From contig NZ_BAABDD010000037.1 in assembly GCF_039539445.1 (NCBI RefSeq), positions 1 through 36,053 of the forward strand: 36,053 nt of DNA. The letters are read 5' to 3'. This document shows positions 15,221-24,487 of the stretch, piece after piece. Position 1 is the stretch's first letter. Each line of letters opens with the position of its first letter. The translations under genes were made by a program, and so were the position numbers. Origin of the DNA: Salinactinospora qingdaonensis (GTDB lineage: Bacteria > Actinomycetota > Actinomycetes > Streptosporangiales > Streptosporangiaceae). The notes beneath the pieces were generated by a model. It did not search any database. It had not been told where the DNA came from and saw nothing but the letters and a program-made list of their open reading frames with translations.

Positions 15221-16219
15221 ATGAACAAGACAGTTTCGATGGCCGCGGCGGCCCTCGCACTGGTCACGACCATGACCGCCTGCGGAAGCGGAAGCGAAAG
15301 CGAAGGCGCCGGCGGAGGCGCGGAGGGCGGTGGTGGCGGCGACACCATCGTCCTGGGGTTCTCACAGGTGGGAGCCGAGAGCGGCTGGCGCACCGCCAAC
15401 ACCAAGTCCATCAAGCAGTCCGCCGAGGACGCCGGCTTCGAACTGCGCTTCTCCGACGCCCAACAGCAGCAGGAGAACCAGATCCAGGCCATTCGCAGCT
15501 TCATCCAGCAGGGTGTGGACGTCATCGCCTTCTCCCCCGTCGTGGAGTCGGGATGGGACACCGTGCTCGTGGAGGCCCGGGCCGCGGACATCCCCGTCGT
15601 CCTCACCGACCGGGCGGTCGAGACCGACGAAGACGACGTCTACGAGACCTTCCTGGGCTCGGACTTCGTCGAGGAGGGCCGCAAGGCCGGCCGATGGCTG
15701 GTCGACGAGTACGCGGACTCCGACGAGGAGGTCCGCATCGTGGAACTGCAAGGCACCACCGGCTCCGCTCCGGCCAACGACCGCCGGGACGGCTTCGCCG
15801 AGATCATCGGCGAGGACGACAAGTTCGAGGTCATCGCCTCCCAGGACGGCGACTTCACCCGCTCCGGAGGCCAGGAGGTCATGCAGGCGTTCCTCAGCTC
15901 CCACGACGACATCGACGTTCTCTACGCGCACAACGACGACATGGCGCTGGGGGCCATCGAGTCCATCGAAGCCGCCGGGCTCGAACCCGGCGAGGACATC
16001 AAGATCATCTCAGTGGACGGCATCAAGGACGCCTTCCAGGCGATGGCCGACGGGAAGATCAACGTGGTCGTCGAGTGCAACCCGCTGCTCGGCCCGCAAC
16101 TGATGGACCTGGTCGAGAAGGTGCACGCGGGCGAGGAGGTCCCCGAGCGCGTCAAGGTGGAGGAAGGTGTCTTCACCCAGGACCAGGCCGAGGAGGAACT
16201 GCCGAACCGCAAGTACTGA
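15221..16219 (+). CDS. ytfQ: Galactofuranose-type ABC transporter substrate-binding lipoprotein
   Basis: The 332-residue product has a lipoprotein signal: 'MNKTVSMAAAALALVTTMTAC' with Cys 21, then a Gly/Glu-rich linker. The mature body follows the YtfQ pattern: 'VLGFSQVGAESGWRTANTKSI', 'VDVIAFSPVVESGWDTVL', 'PVVLTDRAVETDEDDVYETFLGSDF', 'TGSAPANDRRDGFAEII' and 'VLYAHNDDMALGAIESIEAAG'. A 'VVVECNPLLGPQLMDLV' block closes it. GAGGGAG spaced 8 nt precedes the ATG. The E. coli homologue binds galactofuranose; related sugars such as L-arabinofuranose or galactose are possible here. Membrane genes follow in the same operon. Confidence 0.92.
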   Translation: MNKTVSMAAAALALVTTMTACGSGSESEGAGGGAEGGGGGDTIVLGFSQVGAESGWRTANTKSIKQSAEDAGFELRFSDAQQQQENQIQAIRSFIQQGVDVIAFSPVVESGWDTVLVEARAADIPVVLTDRAVETDEDDVYETFLGSDFVEEGRKAGRWLVDEYADSDEEVRIVELQGTTGSAPANDRRDGFAEIIGEDDKFEVIASQDGDFTRSGGQEVMQAFLSSHDDIDVLYAHNDDMALGAIESIEAAGLEPGEDIKIISVDGIKDAFQAMADGKINVVVECNPLLGPQLMDLVEKVHAGEEVPERVKVEEGVFTQDQAEEELPNRKY

Positions 16220-16250
16220 TCCGTCCAGCCACCGACACGAAGGAGGGGCC

Positions 16251-17777
16251 GTGGACATCGCGGCCGAACCCGCCGTGCACATGAGCGGGATCGTGAAGGA
16301 GTTCCCCGGTATCCGGGCCCTGGACGGCGCCGGCCTGCGACTCAACCCAGGCGAGGCCCACGCCCTCTTGGGGGAGAACGGGGCCGGCAAGTCCACTCTG
16401 ATCAAGGTCCTGACCGGAGTGCACCGCCCCGATGCCGGACACATCAGCATCGCGGGCAACCCGACCGACATCGCCGGCCCGCTCGACGCCGAACGCAACG
16501 GGATCGCCACCGTCTACCAAGAGGTGAACCTGTGCCCGAACCTCTCGGTGGCGGAGAACGTGCTACTCGGCCGCGAGCCGCGCGGGCTGCTCGGGATCGC
16601 GTCGCGGCGCATGAACCGGCGGGCGGCGGAACTGGCCGCGGAGATGGAGCTGGACCTCGACGTCACCCGCGCCCTGGGCGAGTACCCCATCGCGGTCCAG
16701 CAGCTCGTCTCCATCCTGCGGGCGATCGACCTCGACGCCCGGGTGCTCGTGCTGGACGAACCCACCTCCAGCCTGGACCGCGGTGAGGTGCGCATGCTGT
16801 TCGACCTGGTCGAAAGGCTGCGCTCGCGCGGGGTGGCGATCCTGTTCGTCACCCACTTCCTCGACCAGGTCTACGAGCTGTGCCAGCGCATGACCGTGCT
16901 GCGCAACGGCCACCTGGTCGGGGAATTCACCACCGCCGAACTCGGTCAGCGCGAACTCATCGGCCACATGCTCGGTGAGCAGGCCGGCGAGCTGGAGCGG
17001 CTGGAGGAGAGCACGCACGTCGACGGGCCGCCCCAGGACACGGCCCCGCTACTGCGGGCACGCGAGCTGGGGCGGTCGGGCGCGATCGAACCCTACGACC
17101 TGGACGTGGCACAGGGCCAGACCGTGGGGCTGGCCGGGCTACTCGGTTCCGGCCGGACAGAGGCGGCGCGGCTGCTGTTCGGCGCGGACCGCCCCGAAAC
17201 CGGAACCGTGGAGGTGGACGGGCGGCCGGTGACACCGCGCACACCCCGCGCGGCCATCGCGGCGGGCCTGGCCTACTGCTCGGAGGACCGCAAAGCCGAA
17301 GGGCTGGTGGCCGGTCTGTCCGTCGCCGACAACCTGCTGCTGGCCATGCAGGCCGCCCGCGGCTGGATGCGCCCGATCTCCGCGAAGGCGCGCTCAGAGC
17401 TGGTCGAGCACTACATCGCCGCGCTGCGAATCCGCCCCGCCGCACCCGAGACCCCGGTCGGCACGCTCAGCGGCGGCAACCAGCAGAAGGTGCTGCTAGG
17501 GCGGTGGCTGATCATGCAGCCCCGGCTGCTGATCCTCGACGAGCCCACCCGAGGGATCGACGTCGGCGCGAAGGCGGAGGTGCAGCGGCTGGTGGCCCTC
17601 CAGTCCCAGGAGGGCACAGCGGTGCTGTTCATCTCCTCCGAACTGGAGGAGGTGCTGCGACTGAGCCACACGGTCGTGGTGCTGCGGGACCGCAGGGTGG
17701 TCAACACACTGGACAACACAGCGAGCCTGGACGTCGACCGGGTGCTCGCCGAGATCGCGGAAGGGGGGCCGCGGTGA
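16251..17777 (+). CDS. ytfR: Sugar ABC transporter ATP-binding protein, two nucleotide-binding domains
   Basis: AAGGAGGGG and GTG 16251 set the start, giving 508 residues. Two ABC domains are fused. The N-domain has Walker A 'GENGAGKST' (41-49) and Walker B 'VLVLDEPTSSLD', but the usual LSGGQ is replaced by 'YPIAVQQLVSILRAI', as in YtfR/RbsA-type proteins. The C-domain has a degenerate Walker A ('GLLGSGRTEAARLLFG') and a canonical 'LSGGNQQKVLLGRWL' with 'LLILDEPTRGIDVGAKAEV'. This split of active sites is a family property, so it is not decay. It energises YtfT/YjfF. Confidence 0.93.
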   Translation: MDIAAEPAVHMSGIVKEFPGIRALDGAGLRLNPGEAHALLGENGAGKSTLIKVLTGVHRPDAGHISIAGNPTDIAGPLDAERNGIATVYQEVNLCPNLSVAENVLLGREPRGLLGIASRRMNRRAAELAAEMELDLDVTRALGEYPIAVQQLVSILRAIDLDARVLVLDEPTSSLDRGEVRMLFDLVERLRSRGVAILFVTHFLDQVYELCQRMTVLRNGHLVGEFTTAELGQRELIGHMLGEQAGELERLEESTHVDGPPQDTAPLLRARELGRSGAIEPYDLDVAQGQTVGLAGLLGSGRTEAARLLFGADRPETGTVEVDGRPVTPRTPRAAIAAGLAYCSEDRKAEGLVAGLSVADNLLLAMQAARGWMRPISAKARSELVEHYIAALRIRPAAPETPVGTLSGGNQQKVLLGRWLIMQPRLLILDEPTRGIDVGAKAEVQRLVALQSQEGTAVLFISSELEEVLRLSHTVVVLRDRRVVNTLDNTASLDVDRVLAEIAEGGPR

Positions 17778-18889
17778 GGGCAGCGCAGTTGCGGCGGCTG
17801 GTGTGGCCGCTGCTCGTACTGGCCGGACTGCTGGTCGCCAACCTGGTCGCCACACCCGGATTCTTCGAGGTCAGAATCCAGGGTGGCCGGTTGTACGGCA
17901 GCCTGATCGACATCTTGCACTTCGGTGCGCCTTTGCTCCTCATCTCGCTGGGCATGACGCTGGTGATCGCGCTGCGCGGCATCGACCTCTCGGTGGGCGC
18001 GGTGGTGGCCGTCTCCGGAGCTCTCGCCTGCACGATCATCGCCTCCTCCGCGGACCCGGGCTCGGTTCAGACGGCGGCCATCGCGGTCGCCGTAGCGCTG
18101 GGAGCCTCGGCGCTGCTGGGGCTGTGGAACGGTTTCCTGGTCGCGGTACTACAGATCCAACCGATCGTGGCGACACTGATCCTCATGGTCGCCGGCCGGG
18201 GGGTTGCGCAGCTCATCACGGGAGGCCAGATCACCACGGTCAACAGCGAGCCCTACCGCCAGATCGCCGCCGGCAGCCTGGCCACGGTGCCGGTGACCGT
18301 GCTCCTGGCCGCAGCGACCGTGCTGCTGATGTGGCTCCTGGTGCGCCGCACCGCGCTGGGCCTGCTCATCGAGGCCATCGGCGGCAACGCCGAAGCCGGG
18401 CGCCTCGCCGGAATCCGCGCGACCGGCCTGACCGTGGCCGCCTACACCTTCTGCGGCCTGTGCGCCGGACTGGCCGGGATCATCATCAGCGCCAACACCG
18501 GCAGCGCCGACGGCAACAACGCGGGCCTGTGGATCGAGCTGGACGCCATCCTCGCCGTCGTCATCGGCGGAACCCTGCTCACCGGCGGACGGTTCTCGAT
18601 CGTGGGGACCGTGCTGGGCGCGCTCATCGTGCAGACCCTCTCCACGACGGTCTACACCATGGGTGTGCCGCCCGAGAGCGCGCAGGTGTTCAAGGCGCTC
18701 GTGGTGTTCCTGGTGTGCCTGTTGCAGTCGCCGCGGTTCCGCGCGCAGCTCGTGGCACCGTTCCGGCGTGGCAAAACATCGCATGAACCGCCGGCGCCCT
18801 CCGAACCCCCACCGCAAGACGAGGAGTCCGACGTGAGTCCCACAGGAACGAGCGCCGGGGCGCCGGACCGGCGGGAGGTGCAGCGATGA
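17774..18889 (+). CDS. ytfT: Sugar ABC transporter permease
   Basis: GTG 17774 overlaps the ytfR stop as GTGA, giving 371 residues. About eight membrane helices precede a charged, Pro-rich cytosolic tail. Family blocks include 'LLLISLGMTLVIALRGIDLSVGAVVAVSGALA', 'LQIQPIVATLILMVAGRGVAQLITGG' and 'EAIGGNAEAGRLAGIRATGLTVAAYTFCGLCAGLAGII' (the EAA-like loop). The tail of about 45 residues after 'PRFRAQLVAPFRRG' is longer than in the E. coli protein. It partners YjfF. Confidence 0.92.
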   Translation: MRAAQLRRLVWPLLVLAGLLVANLVATPGFFEVRIQGGRLYGSLIDILHFGAPLLLISLGMTLVIALRGIDLSVGAVVAVSGALACTIIASSADPGSVQTAAIAVAVALGASALLGLWNGFLVAVLQIQPIVATLILMVAGRGVAQLITGGQITTVNSEPYRQIAAGSLATVPVTVLLAAATVLLMWLLVRRTALGLLIEAIGGNAEAGRLAGIRATGLTVAAYTFCGLCAGLAGIIISANTGSADGNNAGLWIELDAILAVVIGGTLLTGGRFSIVGTVLGALIVQTLSTTVYTMGVPPESAQVFKALVVFLVCLLQSPRFRAQLVAPFRRGKTSHEPPAPSEPPPQDEESDVSPTGTSAGAPDRREVQR

Positions 18890-19902
18890 CACTGCCTTCG
18901 GCCCCTCCCGCCCTGTCGGCCGCCGCCTCGCGCACCCGGAAACTGCTGGAGGGCCAGCGCAGGTTCATCCCCGTGACCATGGCGGGGCTCGTCCTCGTGC
19001 TCGTCTTCGCGGCCGGCTCCCTGCGCTACACCGGGTTCCTGGAGCCGCAGGTGGCGCTGAACCTGCTGGTGAACAACTCATTCCTCATCGTGCTGGCGGT
19101 AGGGGTGACGTTCGTGATCCTGGCCGGGGGCATCGACCTGTCCACCGGATCGGTGCTGGCGCTGTCGACGATGATCTGCGCCTGGCTGCTGCGCGAGGGC
19201 TGGCCCCCGCTGCTGGTCATCCCCGCCGCGTTGGCCGCGGGAGCCGTCATCGGCCTGGCCCAGGGCTGCATCATCCACTTCTACGGGGTGCAACCCTTCA
19301 TCGCCACGCTGGGCGGCATGTTCTTCGCCCGCGGACTGTGCTACCTCATCAGCACCGAGTCGATCCCGATCACCGATCCCCTGTTCACCGCGCTCGCGCA
19401 GGCCCGGATACCGCTGCCGGGCGGCACTTCCCTCACGCTGGGCGCGCTGCTCGCGCTGGTGGTCGCGGGAGTGGCGGCCTACGTCCTGCATCGCACCCGG
19501 TTCGGCCGCAGCGTCTACGCGGTCGGCGGCAGCGAGTCCTCGGCGATGCTCATGGGCTTGGCGGTCGGCCGAGTCAAGGTCGGAGTTTACACGATCAGCG
19601 GGTTCTGCGCGGCGCTGGGCGGCGTGCTTTACACCTTCTACATCGCCTCCGGAAACAGCCTGCACGGCTTGGGCATGGAACTCGACGCGATCGCCGCCGT
19701 GGTGATCGGGGGCACCCTGCTCACCGGCGGGTTCGGCTACGTCATGGGCAGCGTGATCGGTGTGCTGACCCTCGGTACGATCCAGACGATCCTGGTCTTC
19801 GAGGGAACCCTCAGCTCCTGGTGGACCAAGATCGTGGCCGGAGCCCTGCTGTTCGCCTTCATCCTCCTCCAACGCGCCCTGGCACCCCGAGCCGCCAAGT
19901 AG
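18886..19902 (+). CDS. yjfF: Sugar ABC transporter permease
   Basis: ATG 18886 overlaps the ytfT stop as ATGA, giving 338 residues. The membrane pattern is as for ytfT: 'NNSFLIVLAVGVTFVILAGGIDLSTGSVLALSTMI', 'FYGVQPFIATLGGMFFARGLCYLIS', 'VYAVGGSESSAMLMGLAVGRVKVGVYTISGFCAALGGVLY' and 'VVIGGTLLTGGFGYVMGSVIGVL'. With ytfQRT this completes the galactofuranose-type operon. The order ytfQ-ytfR-ytfT-yjfF is conserved in E. coli. The operon ends at paired hairpins before the convergent beta-lactamase gene. Confidence 0.92.
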   Translation: MTLPSAPPALSAAASRTRKLLEGQRRFIPVTMAGLVLVLVFAAGSLRYTGFLEPQVALNLLVNNSFLIVLAVGVTFVILAGGIDLSTGSVLALSTMICAWLLREGWPPLLVIPAALAAGAVIGLAQGCIIHFYGVQPFIATLGGMFFARGLCYLISTESIPITDPLFTALAQARIPLPGGTSLTLGALLALVVAGVAAYVLHRTRFGRSVYAVGGSESSAMLMGLAVGRVKVGVYTISGFCAALGGVLYTFYIASGNSLHGLGMELDAIAAVVIGGTLLTGGFGYVMGSVIGVLTLGTIQTILVFEGTLSSWWTKIVAGALLFAFILLQRALAPRAAK

Positions 19903-19905
19903 CCC

Positions 19906-19941
19906 CCGTTCCCGGCCGCGTCCGCTGCCGGCCGGGAACGG
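19906..19941. terminator. Terminator hairpin after the ytf operon
   Basis: CCGTTCCCGGCC (19906-19917) pairs perfectly with GGCCGGGAACGG (19930-19941), a 12-bp stem with a 12-nt loop, directly past the yjfF stop. It also lies just past the convergent bla gene, so it may work in both directions. Confidence 0.75.
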
Positions 19942-19944
19942 TGC

Positions 19945-19975
19945 GCGCGACCGGTGTACTCGGCACCGATCGCGC
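19945..19975. terminator. Second hairpin between yjfF and bla
   Basis: GCGCGACCGGTG (19945-19956) and CACCGATCGCGC (19964-19975) form a 12-bp stem with one mismatch and a 7-nt loop. It lies 15 nt beyond the bla stop and probably serves the minus-strand gene. Confidence 0.6.
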
Positions 19976-19989
19976 GGTCGCCCTTCGCG

Positions 19990-20973
19990 CTATGTCAGGG
20001 CCTCGACGGCGACCTCGGCGGATTTCGCGATGAGGGCGTTGTCGTACCCGGCGTCCTCCTCACCCTTGCGGGACATGATCGCGAGGACGAGGGGGGCGTC
20101 GTCGGGCGGCCAGACGATCGCGATGTCGTTGCGCGTACCGTAGCCGCCCGCCCCGCTCTTGTCGCCGACCTCCCAGCCTTCGACGACCCCGGCGCGGATC
20201 AGCTCCTCCCCGGTCGTGTTGCCCTTGAGCATGTCGGTGAGGATCGCGCGCTTCTCGGCGGGCAGGGCCTCGCCCAGCGTGAACGCGCGCAGGCTGGTGG
20301 CCATGGCGCGCGGCGTGCTCGTGTCGCGGATGTCTCCGGGCGTGGCCTCGTTCAGATCGGTCTCGACCCGGTCCACGTGGGTGACGTCGTCGCCGATCTC
20401 CTCCAACGCTGCCTCCAGACCGTCGGGTCCACCGAGTTCGCCGAAGAGGAGGTTGGCCGCCGTGTTGTCGCTGTAGCGGACGGCGGCCTCACTCACCTCG
20501 CGCAGCGTCATCCCGGGGCAGACCTCCCGCTCGGGGGTGCAGGCGTACCGCTCGGTGACGGGGGAGTAGGTGACCAGGTCGTCCTCGGTGAAGGTGATGA
20601 CCTTCTCGTTGAACTCCTCGATCGAGTTCCGCCGCAGCACGGCGCCGACGGAGAGAACCTTGTGGGTGGAGGCGTAGGCGAACCGATCGTCGGCCCGGTA
20701 GGTGACGGCCCGGCCGGTACCGGTGTCGACCGCGTAGACGCCGAGCCGGGTGTCGAACTCCCTTTCGAGCTTCTTGAACTCCCGGTGGGTGCGGCCACCA
20801 CGATCCGACGACGCCGCCTCGGCCGACACGGCCGCCGTGGGTGACGCCGTCGACGTCGCCGTCGCGGACCCGGAACCGGCGGGGGCACCGGCCGTCGCGC
20901 AGCCGGCGAGCGGCGCGAGCGCCAGCGCGGCCACGGCCACGAGTTTGGCGCGCCGGGTGAGTTCAGTGGGCAT
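19990..20973 (-). CDS. bla: Class A beta-lactamase, lipoprotein
   Basis: ATG 20973 follows GGGGAG with suitable spacing, giving 327 residues. It has a lipoprotein signal with 'LAPLAGC' (Cys 25), then a Ser/Thr/Ala-rich linker. The serine hydrolase motifs are in order: STHK (102-105, the SxxK nucleophile), SDN (168-170), 'RVETDLNEA' (the E166-type general base at 204) and KSG (272-274, standing for KTG). A membrane-anchored class A penicillinase is expected. The single-gene unit has no adjacent BlaI/BlaR or AmpR-type regulator. Confidence 0.93.
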   Translation of the reverse strand: MPTELTRRAKLVAVAALALAPLAGCATAGAPAGSGSATATSTASPTAAVSAEAASSDRGGRTHREFKKLEREFDTRLGVYAVDTGTGRAVTYRADDRFAYASTHKVLSVGAVLRRNSIEEFNEKVITFTEDDLVTYSPVTERYACTPEREVCPGMTLREVSEAAVRYSDNTAANLLFGELGGPDGLEAALEEIGDDVTHVDRVETDLNEATPGDIRDTSTPRAMATSLRAFTLGEALPAEKRAILTDMLKGNTTGEELIRAGVVEGWEVGDKSGAGGYGTRNDIAIVWPPDDAPLVLAIMSRKGEEDAGYDNALIAKSAEVAVEALT

Positions 20974-21518
20974 GGTTCGGTCTCCCCGTCGTGCGGTGTG
21001 CCTGTCGGCCAGGCGGCCCCCAAGGCACGCCAGTGGTACGGAGGGCGTCCGGACCGCCCGTTGTAGCCGCCGCCGGACAGCCCGCCACACGGTCACGGGC
21101 GCCCCTGTCGGGCGTGCGGTCCTGCGAAGCGGTCTCGCGGCGGATTCCCATGCTGTCCAAGACAAAAACGAGCAGTAAGAGATTCACCGCTCGGCTCGGG
21201 GGAAAAGCGCGAGACATCGGCGTGGAGCAGAGAGAGATAGACCCACGGAGGTCGTTCTTTCGTCCGTACTCGGATGACGACGGCGCTTCTCTCCGCACCG
21301 ATGTCGGGAAAGTCTCGGTAATCGGCTCGTCCGCCCACTAGAGAGTCGATGTCGGTGCATCCACGGATGCACCGATGTTCTCGTGCCCGATGACCCGGGC
21401 CATGACCCCCTAGGGCTCGTGACCTGTAATCCTGATTCGCACAACATTATTCATGGAAAGGCAGAAGGCTCCTCCCGCTCGAAGACCTCACGAACGTCCT
21501 TCCCACGCCCCGTCTTCT
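20974..21518. other. Intergenic region upstream of bla, no supported gene
   Basis: Only scattered short frames occur here, none with a ribosome-binding site or family pattern. Promoter elements of bla should lie near 20980-21200, but I see no strong consensus. Confidence 0.4.
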
Positions 21519-21688
21519 CTAGGTTCTGTTTTTGGGAGGGGCGGCGAGGGCCGGCGGGGGCGCACGCGGGTGAGCACGTCCGCTGCCGCCCCGCGGGCTG
21601 CCGAGATCGCGAAGCGATCGAGGCACGAGCGGACGAAGAACACCCCTACGCACCCCACACCCCAGCCGTTCGAAAAACAGCAACCTAG
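21519..21688 (+). repeat. Dispersed inverted-end repeat, copy D
   Basis: CTAGGTTCTGTTTTTGGG on the left and TTCGAAAAACAGCAACCTAG on the right are inverted ends. The internal order is as in copy A (GGGCGGCGAGGGC, GGGTGAGC, GGGCTGCCGAGATCGCGAAGC with GATCGAGGCACGAGC, CCCCAGCCGTTC). It is the longest copy at about 170 bp. It lies 200 nt past the stop of the FtsX-like gene. The gap 21689-21887 holds nothing else recognisable. Confidence 0.85.
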
Positions 21689-21887
21689 CGCCAGGCCGAG
21701 GTTGTTCCGCACACGCCGCTACGGAAATCCTCCGCCGGCAGGAAATAGGTGGGGTTTTGGTGGTTACCGGCCCCCTATACGTCGACGGCGGCTCCCACCC
21801 TGACCTCATAGCAGTGTCCCACGCGGAATACATAGGGCACCGCATGTCGGCGGTGGCCGGCTCGATCTGTTCCTCACGCTCCGTGCC

Positions 21888-24487
21888 CTAACGAGACAGC
21901 GCGGGCGACCGGCTGTAGGCGGCGAGGGTAGCGATGAGGGGGACGGCCAGGGCCATGGGGATGAGTAGGTGCCAGGGCGGGGCGAGGGGCCAGGGCTAGG
22001 GCGGTGGGCAGCAGACCGCCGGCCAGCCCGAGCAGGGAGGCGAGGGTGGTCATGGTGGCGACCTGGGTAGCCAGCAGGCCCCGCAACGGCCGAGGTGCGG
22101 TACCCAGCGTGTGCAGCACGGTGCGGTCGGCGGTGCTCTCGGCGGCGAACAGGGTGCTGGCCACCAGGGTGGCGCCCAGCGCGGTGATGGTGGCCAGGCC
22201 GAGAACGGCCCAGAGGATGGAGGTGGCTGTCCGCTCCCGGTAGCCCTGTTCGACGTAGAGGGTGACGGTGTCGCCGAAGTGGCGCGCGGCAACTGCGTGA
22301 GCGGCCTGGATCTGCTCCTTCGTGGGGGCGGTGGTGGTGTCGATGAGGAGATCGTCGCTGGGGGTGACGGTGAGTCCGTGGTCTTGGGCGGTTGCGGCCG
22401 AGATGAAGGTATCCGGCAGTTCACCGGGGTTGTTCCCGGTCAGTTCCACGACGGTGGCGGGCACCTCGACAGGCGTTGCCGCATCGGAGCGCGCCGAGCG
22501 GGCGATTAGGCCGGCGCGGTCGGGCTCGGCCAGCAGAGCCGAGTCGGTGACCACGACCTTGCCGTCGTCGAGCGCCGTCTCGGCGCGCCGGGCCGCGTCT
22601 GAGTCGGAGAACACCGCTTGCAGCAGGGACGCATCGGCCACGGCAACGCGCTGGATCGTCGCGGCGCCGGAGGGCACCAGCTCGCCGCAACTACGGGCAT
22701 TGGAGCTGTGCGCTCCCATTTCACAGTCGAAGCCGGGGTTGTCCAGCGTCATCGGGACCGGCTCCTCGCGATTGCTGTCGGCGGGGGGGCGGCGGTGGCG
22801 TAGGACAGGCGGATGGGGGAGGTGTTTTTGGTGGGCAGCGCGGCGGTGAGGGCATCGATTCCGGGAGCGTCGGCGGCGACCGCACCGTGCAGGCGTGCCT
22901 GGCCGGGGTGCAGTTTGGGGGTGTAGGTACGGATGGTATCGACGGTCGCGCTGTGGATGATCAGGCCCAGCACCGTGCCCACGGCCACGACGGCGCAGAC
23001 GGCGGCCAGAGCGGGCACCGCGCGGGTCCGGTCGCGGCTGAGCTGGCGCACGGCGATGCGAGGCAGGGCCGGCAGCCGGGGGCCAGCCTTCCAGCCAGGC
23101 GCAGCAGCGGGCCGCAGCAACCCAACAGCCCGATGCCGTAGCACACTCCGGCGGCGGCGACAGCCGGTGCTCCTGCACCGGTGTGGGCGAAGACCACCAT
23201 GAGCACCGTGCCCACTACGGCCAGGGCGGGCCACAGCGCCGTGCGCAGCCGGCCGGCACGCCCCTGGCTGCGGGGTCGGGGCTGGGGCGTCTCGCGCAGT
23301 GCCTCGGCGGGGCTGAGCCGGGCGATCTGGCGGGCGGGCCACCACGCACTGAGGGCGCCGGCCGCGATCGCCAGCGCCACCACGGCCAGCAGCGTGGGCA
23401 GGGAGAAGGCCAGGCTGCCCCAGGTGGTGCGGGTGATGGTCTGGCCGATGGCGCGCCCAGGGAGCACGAGCGCGATCCCGAGCGCGGTGCCGCTCAGGGC
23501 ACCAACGGCACCCAGCAGGGCACCCTGGGCGAGGACGACACGGCCGGCATCGCGCGGACGCGCGCCGATGGCCAGCAGCAGGGCGAGGTCGCGACGCCGA
23601 CGGCGCGCGGTGATGGCAAAGGCCGCCCCCGTCAACAGTGCCACCTCGGCCAACCCGAGCGCGGCGGCGATCAGCAGGGTCTGGTCTTCGGTGAGGTCGG
23701 TGTTCCTGGCCGCCTCAGGCTGGATGGGCGGCGGGTCCAGGAGCAGGGCGCGCGTCCGCACGGCAAAGCCCTGCGGGTTGACCGCGTGTGCCAGGTCGCG
23801 GTAGTCGGTGCCGGTGGGCAGCTCCACCAGCCAAGAGCCTCCGGTGGCGGCGTCGAACTCCGCGGCGGCCAGCGGGGAGTCTTGCGGCGGGGCCACCAGG
23901 AACTCCCGGTCGTGGTCGGCCGGGTCGCGCACCAGCCCACTCACCCGCAGCCGCTCGCCGCCGGCCAGCCGCGCCGTCTCGCCCACCGTGGTGTTCAGGC
24001 GTCGGGACAGGGCGGTGCTGACCGTCACCTCCCCCGGCTGGGTGGCTGGCCGGCCCCCGATGGTCTCGAAGAGCCCGCGGGCCAGCGGATCGCCCAGATC
24101 CACCAGGTAGGTGGACACGGCGATGGCCCCGTTGTCGGTCTCCAGTCGCGGCTGGTCGGTGCGGCGGGAGACGATGGCGCGGGCGCCCTCAGGCAGCACC
24201 TCTGTCAGCGCCCGAGGCTCGTCCAGTCGCTCTCCGGCGGTGGTGGGCTGCGGGTAGGCACTCTCGAACGCCTGTTCGATCGGGGTGTCACCGTGGCGAT
24301 ACACTCGCGCGTCGGCGGCGCCCATGGTGAGTCGGGCCTCCTCGGCCGGGCTGGTGACGGCAGTGGCGCGCAGCATCTGAGCACACACCACGATCAACGC
24401 CACCACCATCCCCGCCCGGCGGCGATCCCGCACCGTCCACCGCCAGGCCAGGCGAGCGGCGGTGGCCCAACTACACGTCCGCCTCAC
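21888..24487 (-). pseudogene. FtsX-like ABC permease with three frameshifts
   Basis: GTG 24487 overlaps the ATPase stop (GTGA). The N-part has 'WTVRDRRRAGMVVALIVVCAQML' (a first helix) and a large exported MacB-type domain. 'LLIAAALGLAEVALLTGAAFAITARRRRRDLALLLAIGA' is an FtsX block. Frame changes occur near 23078-23082 (G5 in place of six), near 22785 (G7 in place of eight) and near 21975 (one base too many). Restored, the protein continues to a second FtsX block and ends 'WHLLIPMALAVPLIATLAAYSRSPALSR' at TAG 21888. All lie in or beside G/C runs, so assembly error remains possible. Confidence 0.8.

Larger units (their letters stand above)
14958..15275 (+). repeat. 159-bp tandem duplication of the ytfQ control and leader region
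   Basis: The proximal unit (about 15117-15275) and the distal unit (about 14958-15116) share, in order, a GTGG(G/T)G(C/T)GGTTTGTTT run, the TGTTAGCGCTAACA operator, ATCGTTCGT(T/C)CGGCC, and ATGAGGG. The end of each reads GACAAGACAGTTTCGATGGCC-like, which is the ytfQ start. Operator-to-operator distance is exactly 159 bp. The distal copy has drifted and lost the start ATG. Confidence 0.8.
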
